Assembly (NCBI GenBank): GCA_014871385.1 | Contig: CM026428.1 | Coordinates: 5,136,820-5,200,819 of the forward strand | Length of the DNA: 64,000 bases | Reading direction: 5' to 3' | From: Ceratodon purpureus | Lineage: Eukaryota > Streptophyta > Bryopsida > Pseudoditrichales > Ditrichaceae | Part shown: positions 32,763 to 44,357 of the stretch, one piece after another | How positions within the stretch are numbered: the stretch's first letter is position 1 | Layout of the letters: every line of letters starts with the position of its first letter | Made by a program: the position numbers and the translations under genes | Notes under the pieces: generated by a model | The model's input: only the letters and a program-made list of their open reading frames with translations | What the model was told of the DNA's origin: nothing | The model's database searches: none

Positions 32763-34490
32763 TACCCAATAAACAGATCAAAAGAGGAAGGCGTTCCAAC
32801 AACGATAAAAAGAAATAAAAAGAAATAAAAATAAGAGACATATCCGTAGCTCGCAGTGCGCACCTGTTACAGATGTCACGAAAGCACATCCGCAATCGCC
32901 TCAGGTGGTTCTCCTCCACTTCCGCCCGCTCCCGCAGTTCTGCCTCGGTCCTTTCACCACATTAGGCGCCTTCGGCAACTCAGGAAGCACCTCCTTCTGC
33001 TCACTCCCACTCACTGCTCGTCTCCTCGGAACTGCGACTGCCGCATCAACCAGCTGCGAGAAAAACTTCGACCTCGCTTCCGTGCTCGGTAACTTCACTT
33101 CATAACTGTGCCACACCCAACCCAACCATCACCGTCCCATTCCACGCATGACATGCACCGCCAATCCGACTATCCATGCTCCTGCCCACTTGCGCAACAC
33201 ACACAACTGCACACCCTACTAACCTTCCCGCTACATTTCCCAATACCACTACAAAACCACTCTCCTTGCTCAACGACTCACCAGTTGTACCCAAACAACG
33301 CACGTATCTCCTCGTCCAGATCCTTTCCACACACCGAAGCAGTGCCCAGAGACCGAACCGGAAGATCACCCAGCAGCATCTTCAATACAGCTCAGTTGTT
33401 CGTGAGCCTGCCAACTTCCAACAACGAGTGTCAAAACGACAACCGCCCACACCGCATTTCATTCGCTTCACAACCCCGTGCAACGTACAACCACTACATT
33501 GCAACCACCAGCAATGCAGACACCCCTCGTTTCACTCCGTCGCGAGCTCCCCTGAGCAAACACAATACACGACTCATTCCGTTCCCAAACTACTATCAAG
33601 CTTGTCATGTGACCACCACCCACTACGACAACATCCGAATCCAGAATCCGCCATCTCTTGCCTGCACATCGCTCATATTCAACCCCTAACAATTTATCTA
33701 CCAATTTCGACCACTCAAATGGACGCACCAGTCATCCGTATCTCAGACTGCAAACCAAACACACATACCGACTCCCACCACAGGTGAAGCTGAGGCAAGT
33801 ATAGTATCCGCCCCCCTGGAGGACTGCATAGAAGACAAACATCTCGGTATCACTAAAAAAAAGTCTAGATTAGGTTTTAACACATCAATTTTCATATTAT
33901 TAAGAAAACGATAACACATACAAGATTCCTCACATTCTCGAAAACTCGACGGTCATTCTAAATCTGCCACCAACGATCGCAAGAAACTCTCATCAAACAG
34001 TACCTCGTATACATAACTAGGGCAACCTGGAAAGCCAAGCAGTAGAAACCTAATTTACATCTCAAACTTTGCCCTAACACATCCCAAACCTCAAAACAAA
34101 TGCACTTGTCCGCAGTCTTCGAAAGCAAAACTTACTAGCCTCAAACTTGCGCGTCACAGACACTCGAATCCAGCAATCGAAGCCAAACCACCACGATCAG
34201 CTACCAACACTCCACCCAAAAACTCCTCAACCATATATGGCCATCGCACGATCACCAAAGCTCCCAGAACCTCAACAAGAGTACTAGATTCAACCATAGA
34301 ACGCAAATTCACCCCAATGCGAGCGATCGACCCACAGCCATATCCACCAAGTCGGCAAGAGCAGCACACGAGGATAATCAAGAAGGGAGTAAGTTAATCT
34401 GCAACAACGGAGAGAGCTCTTCCGATCAAAACCTGCCACTGTCGAGATATCGCCCTTGTGCCACCCTGGCGTCTGACGTGTCAACTTTTT
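32763..34490. other. Strand-skewed A/C-rich region without a supported gene
   Basis: From about 33,100 to 34,460 the plus strand is rich in C and A and poor in G. Stops are therefore rare and two overlapping frames stay open (33108-33689 and 33176-33787). Their translations are low-complexity and domain-free, so I treat them as composition artefacts. Confidence 0.5.
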
Positions 34491-37400
34491 AAATTTATTT
34501 TAATGTAAATCCTACGTGGATATGACTTGGCATACAGCACGGTGTATTAACATCCCCTGTTCAAAGTTAGTTCATCAATTGAAATAATATAATTTCTAGG
34601 TTCAGGTTATTATCAGGAGGTAAAAATCTAGGTTTTACAAAAAATTATTCGGCCAGGTAAGTTCTCTTGCCTGGGCTTTGCGACGGTGTTCTTTTTCTTT
34701 TTAATGCAATGGAAATCCACCATTTGACTCAAAAAAATAAAAAAAAATTAAAAAATAAAAAAAATAATATAATTTCAAAGTCAGAAGTCTTTATATATAA
34801 CTTTATTCAAGCCCATAAAAGTAAAAACAAATTTTGAAAAAGTAAAAGTGCCTATGTCGCCTCGCCGAGATGTGAGTATGCGTGGCAATGAAATACGGTA
34901 TACAGTGGCTTTATCTGCCCGGTCCAAGACAACGCATCTACGAGGAAATAATGTTCACACAGCTACCGGTATTGAAGAGAAAAATGGAACAGGGGATGTG
35001 GTATAAGAACAATGTAGAATTTTATTTGTCGAGTCTTGAATCAAGAAGAATTTTTTTACAGATTTAGTTTGAGATTAAATCCAGCAAGTTTCATAACAAT
35101 CAAAATTCACTTGAAGGAGGAAATGGCTTTTTAAAGAAAGATCTCCAAATGGACACATTATGTAATTATGTAATTAATACACTGCTACAAATTATGTAAT
35201 TTATACACATTCCAACCTTAAAACAAACAAAGAAAATTCATATCAAATATAAGTTATACTAAAAAAATTCTAAATATTCACTATAGATGTACATGACACC
35301 GAGAACCTTATTTTAGTTACCATGCTCAAAAATATGATGAAAAACCCCAAACCTATGGAAAATCAAGTAGTAGCCACAGTCATACTCGTTCATCTTATAC
35401 CAGCTATAAATCCTTCAATTTTAGGATTTTTTCAAAATTAAAAAATGGATTGGAAAACGGATTTTTCAAGCTACATTTCATTAGTCACTTCAAATGCGAA
35501 AATGATCATCCCAATAATCAAAATTGTGTTTCAGCTGTCTCTAGTATGAAATTTTTTAATACACTATACAGATTCAATGTTTTGGACTTTAAGGAGGCAC
35601 CAAAATTCATAAAATTATTATTTAAAAAATTCATTAATGGAATTAGATAGATTTATCACAATTTTACAACATTAAAAAAAATGAATGAAAAAATATCTTT
35701 TGGATGATAGTTATGGAACTTGAAAGAATGAAATCAACAGGTTTTTGGTTGTTTTGGCGTTTAGGGATTAATACTATGATATAGAACTTTTGTAATATAT
35801 GATATTAAATCATGTCTAATATCTTTAGGATGTTTTCGAAAGAATTGGATGCATTGCACAAATACTTTAAACTTTGAGTTGATAACCAAAAATAAAATAG
35901 AATCAATTTACAGTCATTTCATTCAAACCATTTAAAAGTAAAATTCATTTTCGAGAAAAAATAATCTAATCATTTTATAAGCTTCATTTATATAAAATGA
36001 AAACATCTAAAATTCTTGAAGGTAGGCACTTCCAATGTTTTGAAAAGTATAGAATGCACTAATATTAATATTGTCCAATTGAATACTTTACTCCGGATTA
36101 TAAAAAAATATGATAACCTCACTAAGGTTGACATACTTATAAACACCAACTCAATGATTTCATCCATATGTAGGAAGGTTATCTTTAAGAAAAAATATTC
36201 ATATGCAGAAAGATAGTTTTCCACCAAATCTAAAGAAAACCATAATTAAGTCTTAATAAATTAATTGATGCAGGTTCTTTTAGTGAAAAATATTCCTAAT
36301 CTTACCATTAACTTGTAGGTTCCTTCATATCTACCACCTTCATTCTTCCAAAGTTTTGCATGCCATAGCTAAGCTTATTCCTTTTGCAACCAAAAATGGG
36401 AATGGTTCTGGATTTGATGAAGGGTGGCCCTAAATGAGATTTATATTTTGCTTGTGTTTGTGGTTGTCATGACCTTGTAAACCCATTATTTCTTTGCATC
36501 TCCCCTTCTCCAATACTCAATGTTTGTATATTGCACACATTTCAAGTGAATCAAGTTTTTAATTTAATCAATTATTAACCCCTAACTTTCCTTCTGTTTT
36601 TGGAAGCTTGAAACATCAAAACTGCGATTTTTAACCTCTATGCACTTCCAAGGGTGTAAACAACTTTTCAAAACTTTTTAAAGACTTTCAAACGTAAGAT
36701 CTTGAATCTAATCCTATTTTTAGTTATAGTTAAAAAAAATGACCATTGGATGATTATTGTTTTCAAGATCGTAACATTCAAAGTTTGTGCAAAAGTTTTT
36801 TTAGGCATTGCTCAAGAGGCATTGCTTCCATGGTGCGAAGGGAGACTTGAAGATTGTTACTTCAAACATTTTGGTCATATTTTTTTCCATGTAGCTAACT
36901 AGGTTAGGTATGCTCATGCAAAATTTTAGGGACTCAAAACGCTTTTTAGACCTTCATGCAAATTATTTTCTATACGAAGGTGTAAAATTGACGAAATAGT
37001 AAAACATGCATTACAAAAACAATTTGTGAGCTAAGAAAAAAGTGAGCAGTGAATAGGTACCTTTATAAATTTGTGATTTTCAAAAGAAAAAAAAAAAAAT
37101 CAAAATTCAAAAATCTCGAATTTTGACAAATTTTTAAGGGAAAAACTCAAAAATTACTAAAAACTTTGAAGCTTGTCTTTGTAAGTTTTGGAGGCTGCCT
37201 TCGTGAAATTGGTAAACTTTTTGACTTGGGTCACTATGGAATTTGAGTAGTGATTTGGAAAGACTGTTTTTTTTAAAAGATTTTGAAAAGTCAATTTTTG
37301 TTTTTTTAAAAAGACCTAATTTTAGACTGCCAATTTTTGACTTGAAACCTAAAATTTCTAGATAAAGGTTCTAAATCTGGAATTTGGCTTCAAATTTTTT

Positions 37401-38509
37401 ACTACATAGACCTTACCGTAAAAGGAGCACCCAATACAAATCTAAAAAAAGAATATTACTTTTAACCCTCCCATCATGGCTACCCGAAATTGCAAAAACC
37501 CATTTTGGGTTTTAACGATAGTTAGGGGTTAATAACTTATCATAAAATGTCTACTTGCTCCACATTCATATGCCTAAAATTGCAACTAAAATTTAAGATA
37601 TTATCTTTTGTGGAAATGGGGATCTTGTGTTTGGTCCGTAAACCTGAAAACTACTTTTGTAGCTACTAAAATATATTGTATATAATCCTAAATGGAATAG
37701 GTCCACATCTTTAATGGATTTGAGGTTAAAAATGAATTGGGAATTGAGATCCATGTCGTTCAAGTGAGCTGCTGTTGGAATTCCAATATTGATGGTAGTA
37801 AATGTTTAATTTTAATAACAACATACCAACTATCCCCAAAGGTCGTTTAGGGATTAACATGAATGAAGTGGGGTTTTTTAATTTTTTTTTTAAATCTGCA
37901 AAAGTGTTGTTTTCCCAAAAAAAGGGTAGGTGCTGTTAAAGCTTTAGAATGGCTCTAAACGAGCCTGTTAGAGCAGCCCTATAGTGGCCTTCTCATAATC
38001 AAAAAGCATGCTCGTACTATGAGTTTGGGTGGCCCTGCCCATGAGTCATGCAACTCATGTTTGGTGGGGATTCCTTTCATGAGGTATACATCAAAATTGT
38101 CATGATTTCCATTATCTTCAAAAAAACGTCTGGTTCGATAATTTTTATTCAGCAAGTTTGGTTCGATAGTCAATAGTATGGAAGTATTATTGCTTCAATT
38201 TCTTATATCTGATTTACCTCACAAAGATACACCAGGTGTAGAATCGAACCGCCTGTGTGAACCACATAAGCCTATTTGAGTCTTGCAAGTTTGCATACAC
38301 TGAAACCAGAGATGGGCAAGGCAGGAATTGGATTACATTAATTCTATGAATTTAAATTACAACCCTGTATGGAAAAGACTCCTGGCCTTGGTCACCAGTT
38401 GATTCAGGGTGCTGAGCTAAATCTGGTTTGCTAATCTAATTTTCCTACGCTTAATTCATAAACAAAAAAAACCTCTAATTTAAACGAATCTGCATAAACA
38501 CTCATCCTG
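34491..38509. other. AT-rich gene-free DNA
   Basis: About 4 kb of low-complexity AT-rich sequence with A and T homopolymers and no ORF above 80 codons. No terminal repeats or retroelement motifs were recognised. It could be old, fully decayed transposon sequence. Confidence 0.5.
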
Positions 38510-40792
38510 TTACAACTCACCGGACACCTCTGGAATCTGCTCAAGCCGGTTGAGGTGGCTCGTCCAGACGGAGTGCAAGATCATGTGAAACACATCGTAC
38601 TTCTCCGGAGTTTCATGCCAGACGAAGTGCTGCCGGACCTTTCTCAACCTCATCTGCATGCTCATGTAATTCCCATGTGAAATCCCATGCAAGATATGCT
38701 TCAAGTTCGGAATCTCGCTCTCGGGAACCGTCACGGAGAAGGCGTCCCAGTCGAGGAAATCACTGAAGGGGAGCACGAAGTTGTCGGCGATGATCACCGG
38801 GACGCAGTCGTAGTAGATGGCCTCCACTATGCAAGGGCTGTTGACCTCATACCCCATCGCATAGATGCAGTACTTGCTCAACTTCATGTGCTGGATGTAG
38901 GAGATGTTGCGGGCGATGGACTTGGGGAGCACCTCGTAGATCTTCATCTCCGGGTCCTTGTCCTTCCAGTGGTGGAGCAGGATGGGCCGCACTCACCCGT
39001 GCATTTGCCCTGCGAAGAACGCCATGAATGGCCGCTTGTCGTAGCTTGGACCGCCGAGTTGCAACGGCAGCTTGGTCTTCGGGTTGTGGATGTAGACTTC
39101 GGGAAGAAAGGCGTCTTTCCCGAGAGAGAATAGGCCATCGTTTAAGTCGGCGTTGCAGACCACTTTCACTGCGTTGCGTCGTAGCGTTGGGTGATCTCGA
39201 GTTATTGCTGGCACCTGAAAGGAAACGGTTAAGTAGCTCATTAGATGAGGAGACTCTTGGGGGTTGAATCGAGTCGAGAGGAATGTGAGATGAGGGATTC
39301 ACAGTTAGCATACCCAGTCGTGGCAGGAGACGAAGAAGTGGTCGATGCCCTGCGTGCGGTTCCAAAACGGGTACCGCTGGGCTAGAGTGTCGACGCAGTC
39401 TTTGATGAACGTGGCCAGCGGGAGCATGGAGTGGAAGTTCGGAACGTAGAAATGGGTCACCATCTGCTGGACGCTGTAGGGGAGGAAGAACATGTGTGCC
39501 TGCGATGGGTGGTTCGTGAGGTACTGGCTGGCGTGCTTGATGCGCTCAATGAACTGGCCCTCGGAAGCGTAGATTCCTGTCAGGGGCCCGGAGTAGACGA
39601 GCGGCTTGGGGCCGTCTCGGTACGAGTAGATTTTGAAGATATTCTCCATAAGCTCATAGCTCCTGCGGAATGTCATCAGCACGGCACCGATTGATGTCAA
39701 GACAACTGATTTCAACAACGTAACCCTAATCTCTTAAATGTAGAGTCGTCTGCAAGGGACTCAGAATTCAATGGCACAGCTGTGATCTATACAGAGCGAG
39801 GTAAAGTAGTTTGGTTGATTCTTACTTCGAGAACTGCGTTATGTTTTTGTAGAGTACTCTGTGCAAACTCGGATCGGCAGACTCTTAGTGGCTTCGCTAA
39901 TTGCCTCCTTGGAAGCCTTCAGCTCATCGTAAATGGGGCTTACAATATGTGATGATTTCTGTACATAGAATCACAGGCAAGCCTGAGAATTTCTCGTCAA
40001 ACTGATCACTCTAATGCAAGAAGCTTTATAGCATTCCCCTAAAATCAAAGATTAATTACTCAGCCGGTTGAGAGAGATCAATCGTAGTTGCACTGACCCG
40101 GGGTTTTGAGTCGGAAACCATACCTTGAGCTTCACGAGCGATGCTCTGAAGCTGCCATTTGAGCCCGCTACAGCATCGGTGGCATTCAATCCACTGGGGT
40201 TGTGCGGCTTCAAGTGCAGATCTCCGCTTTTGTCCGCATCTTCTGTATTGGCAAGGGTAATGTACATCGCACCATCGGCATCATACTTCGCCGATTCCAA
40301 GGTGCTCAGTTGAAGGCCAAAATCGTCATTCGACATGGTAGAACTCAAAGTGGGATTGTTTCCTGCATCTGCAGCTTCAGGCTCGATGCCCCCTAATCTG
40401 AAGCTCCCATGAGCTTCGTCTTCATCTGTAGGTGCTGCTGTAGTGGTGCCAGATCAGCTGATGAGCAAAGTGGGGGGACGCTCTTTCGCGGGCGCCAAGA
40501 CGTCCAAGCGAGAGAGGATAGTTGCGGGGCGGGTGACGAGGGAGTTGAAGTGCAGCAGTGAGTAGTTAGGGTCGATGCTGGTCCAGGTGGTGTGCAGTAG
40601 CAACACCATAGTGACCATCATCATCAGGCATGTCAGAAACACTGGATACTCTCTCCCTCCCACGCATCGTGACGGTCCTCTCGCATTTGCCATTTCAATC
40701 TTCACTCCTCTGGCCATCGAGTTGCTAAATCTTCGCCCCCGTTCGTCACGATCGAGACAAATGTGATAACAGCCAATTGCTGGCTGGGTCAT
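38510..40792 (-). pseudogene. GT47 exostosin-family glycosyltransferase with two in-frame TGA codons
   Basis: Four exons (40792-40124, 39958-39858, 39662-39314, 39214-38510) join in phase with good GT-AG sites. Family blocks appear in order. A type II membrane anchor comes first (YPVFLTCLMMMVTMVLLL), then SYELMENIFKIYSY and PLVYSGPLTGIYASEGQF. YPFWNRTQGIDHFFVSCHDW, RPFMAFFAGQMHG and VRPILLHHWKDKDPEMKIY follow, and last EAIYYDCVPVIIADNFVLPF. GT47 enzymes act in the Golgi on cell-wall polysaccharides or glycoproteins. The frame has only two lesions: TGA at 40456-40454 just after the anchor, and TGA at 38995-38993 where the family usually has Arg (MHG-R-VRP). Both fit CGA-to-TGA changes. No frameshift or broken splice site was seen, so inactivation is recent, strain-specific, or a sequence error. 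Confidence 0.8.
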
Positions 40793-43700
40793 TAAAACTT
40801 CGTCCTACAACTGATGCATGCCGACTACTGAATTGCCACTCGATGCGAATACCTTTCGATGCGAGAATTCCTTTCACTACATGTCTAATCTCAATCCTTT
40901 TCCTGTCCGTCCTCATGAAAATCCAACAACTCAGAAACCACTGAATGGAAGCGAAAACTTGTAAAATAAACACTACACCGCACTCAGCTGGGTCACAAAT
41001 CGATCCTCTTACATATCTACAAAATCATGCAACTCTGTGACAAATGCGAACTATAGCCTCGTCCATACACACCAACTGTCAAGTGAAAGGGTTGATATTG
41101 CAAAGCACTTTGCGTGCATTAACCCTTTTGACAACAATCACTGTTATAACTCTAAGTGTCTCTGGGAGACAATATAGCCGTTCGCAAGAGCAACAAATGA
41201 GGCAAACATCTATCTCTAACAAAAATCTTCATTCTAAGCATGCGCCAAGCGGCCTTCAGAGAAAAACTTGCAGACAATTCAAGCTATACGTAACGCCAGC
41301 AGAACGGAGTTTGGCGCCCATTCAACTGCCTCCGGCGACATTGCCAAGAAACGACGTCTTTCAATCATCTACTCTCTCTCCACTCTCCACTCCTACGTAT
41401 GACAAGTTACACTGTTCAGCTGACTGCGCCATTACCTATGAAACGTGAACAACTAATTATTCCACAGCCAGGACGCAGAAGAGTAGTTACACAAATGTTG
41501 TAGTCCAATGTGTCGCTATGATCAATCACCGCTTCCACATGCTGTTACACACGTGTTGATGTTCCCACAACTTCCTTCACACCCATTCCTTACAACTAAC
41601 TCCAATTCTCAACTCCGTGCATGTCGATGGTTGAATCCGCATTGCAGACCACCACTATCCTCACATCCTCTCATGCATGCCCCAGAAATTCCAACAATTC
41701 ACGACTGCTCACAAGTCTTCCTACTTCTCAACAACTGCTTCCTAAAACATAAAATATACGTTCAAGTGATGACAATGATGCAAATGTATTCTGCAATCAT
41801 GTACCCAAGAGTAAATCAATAAAGCAGACTGAATCCATGGACTAGCTTGCCTGTACCTGAGTCAACAGTGTAATTTGGTGCCGCGTGATGACTCATTTTC
41901 TGTCAACTTCCCAGCCACTGTTGTCAGCAGAGCCTGTACAAATGATGTTTCATATAGCACTTGCACATACACTTCATGGTGAGTAGTGCACTAATTAGCT
42001 GAAATGCACTTGGGTCGATCGTAGTGCACATGTAGTTGCAGCATCCTTGGAAGATCAATTACCGGTAGTTGGCCGTGTAACACACTGTAGACGATGATTG
42101 TTCGTTTGTAGCTAGCTTGGAGTTGGAGACGAGGTCAGTCTTGTAGTGCTCTCAGCAGGTGTACTTGCTTTTGAAAGGGGCTTTATAACCAACCTAAGGT
42201 TATAGAGGGGGTGATACTGATGATCATTGATGAGGTGTTGGTGAGTGATGAATCCAGTCGTGCGCTCGGACACAGAGAAGTTGATCTGGAATATAGGATA
42301 GCGCCCTTGCCTACCTTGTGACAATTCCGAGGCTTAATTACAAGTTGTGCAACTTTTGGAACGGATGGGTCTTCATGACAAGGATATTCTGCCATGTGAT
42401 GGTTCTTCCTTATATATAATGGGAGCCCCTTCGTTAATTCTATCACAGTTTCATATTGGTGTTGGACAATAGGTTGCGGAGTTTAAGGATAATCTCCGTC
42501 TACACAAAATATTAAGCTGTGTTTTTACCCCGGATTAGTTTTGCACTCTTTGTGGCTATGTAGAAGATCTCCCAGTTGAGCAGCATTACATGGTTGTGTG
42601 ATTCATTGAGCTCTAAAAACATTTTATACTCTACGAATAAACCTAGAGCCAGGCCAACCATCCACTCAAATTATTATAAACGTCATCATGTCACAATTCA
42701 AAACTTAAACTAACAACATAGGATTACAGGAGAGTGAACAGAAGTGCGTAAGTGATCCACCAAGGGAGTTGCGTGCAATATGCACATACATGCTGGAGAC
42801 ATATTCGTACAAAGAGCGGGTTAGTTCCGTGACTAAAGTTTGCACCAGTTTGCAACCATTGGAAAATCTGAAGTCTGCACAGTTCTCTAGCTACTAGGTG
42901 CTTCTCAATATAATTGTCCAAAGCTTGCAGTACACTTAATTGATTTTTTTTCCCCTACAGGCCAGGATTTGCATCTAGTTACATAAACTCTCCCCTCTTT
43001 TTCCAAACGTATTCCACAAAAGTGCTCTATGTACCTTGAACTTCGTGCCACCAAAGTGAACTTGGCGGTATGATATTCATGTGCTTATCCATGAGAAACA
43101 AGTATTCGTTTCCATGGACATTCCTTACTGGAATTTTGAGGCAACTGCTCAAACAAATGTGTCTCCAAGTCAATCACCATCACCCTTCCAGAAATTTTAA
43201 AAACTTGCAGGATGGAGTTTCGAAAGCCAGACACAACTATCAGCTGATAGACATTTCAAATATGACCCCCAACCACATGTTACATCAAAAACGTCCATGA
43301 TATGTGCTCTTGGCATTTCAATCAACCTCTCCTGAGGTACTCCAGGGATCTTTATTTCGCCAAAGTTCTTTGGTATCACTGCCAAAACATTTTAAAAACA
43401 CAGTTGTGATATAATTTTAAAAAAAAATTTAAATTAAAATACAATGTCTTTTATGATCCATTATAGTGTTGCATTGACTATTGTGGTTTTAGATTTATCA
43501 TCATTATGAATGGGTGAAATACAATATAATTCTCAAATTTTCAAAAAACATAATGGAAATGATACATTTAAAATTATAGAGACTTATGAGTTTTTAAAGC
43601 CCATCCATATTGTGTAAATTTCATCTCTTTCTCTTCTCTTCCTCTCTCTCCCCCATAAATAATTCTAAAAATAAAATAAAATAATTAGAAATTTTAAGGA

Positions 43701-43890
43701 TGGAAAAAAAAATTTATGAGAAGTTATTTTATATGATATTTATCTATATTTAATCCATTTAATACTATTTTTAGTGGTTTTTTTGGGGAAAACTAAAACT
43801 AAAAAAATAAAAAATTTGGGAGACAAACCTATTCTTCCAAAAAAATAGATATTCGTTCCAGGGTGAACAAACCGGCTATCAACGTACACT
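40793..43890. other. Intergenic region upstream of the exostosin locus
   Basis: Short ORFs only (up to 134 codons, 41044-41448) and none with a domain. AT-rich sequence from about 43,400. I see no supported gene. Confidence 0.5.
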
Positions 43891-44019
43891 AGTAAGATAA
43901 ATTTAACAGTAAGATAAATTAACAGTGAGATAAATTATTAGTGAGATAAATTATTAGCAAGATAAATTAACAGTGAGATAAATTATTAGCAAGATAAATT
44001 AACAGTGAGAGAAATGAAC
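43891..44019. repeat. Eight-copy 16 bp tandem repeat
   Basis: Eight units of AGTGAGATAAATTA followed by AC or TT (the first unit is 17 bp, the last diverged) lie about 340 bp upstream of the hydrolase start codon. Each holds a GATAA core, the GATA-factor/I-box type plant motif. Confidence 0.85.
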
Positions 44020-44357
44020 AGGAAGGGAAATGACGCTGGTGAGGTTCTGGAGGGGGAGCTGGAGTGGAGAAATGGAGAAGCGAGGGGACGTCAGAGCGCG
44101 ACGCGAATGACACATTCCCAGTAGCGATGCGCATGGCGTGACGCCGCATCGCCATCCCCCATCACGCGAACTCATCTGCCGCCGCCACTTTTGCAGCGAG
44201 CGAGCCTCATCAGCACGGCTGCCGGGCTGCGCCTCCGTCACGGCATCCGCGTCGCCAGCGTCGTCGTCGCGGGCCACGGCCTCTCGCTGCATTCCCATCG
44301 TACAATTGATAGTGTAGTTTGGGAGCCGGGGCGCTCCATTGCACTGCGGTTGCAGCG

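Noticed and set aside
33108..33787. Two overlapping plus-strand ORFs of 193 and 203 codons
   Set aside because: Both frames are open because the strand is G-poor. Translations are low-complexity, and two overlapping real genes here are unlikely.
34491..38509. Decayed LTR retrotransposon
   Set aside because: No LTR pair, primer-binding site or polymerase motif could be seen, so the idea is unsupported.
38990..40460. TGA codons in the GT47 gene as selenocysteine
   Set aside because: Land plants lack selenocysteine insertion, and the family has Arg at the second site. Nonsense change is simpler.
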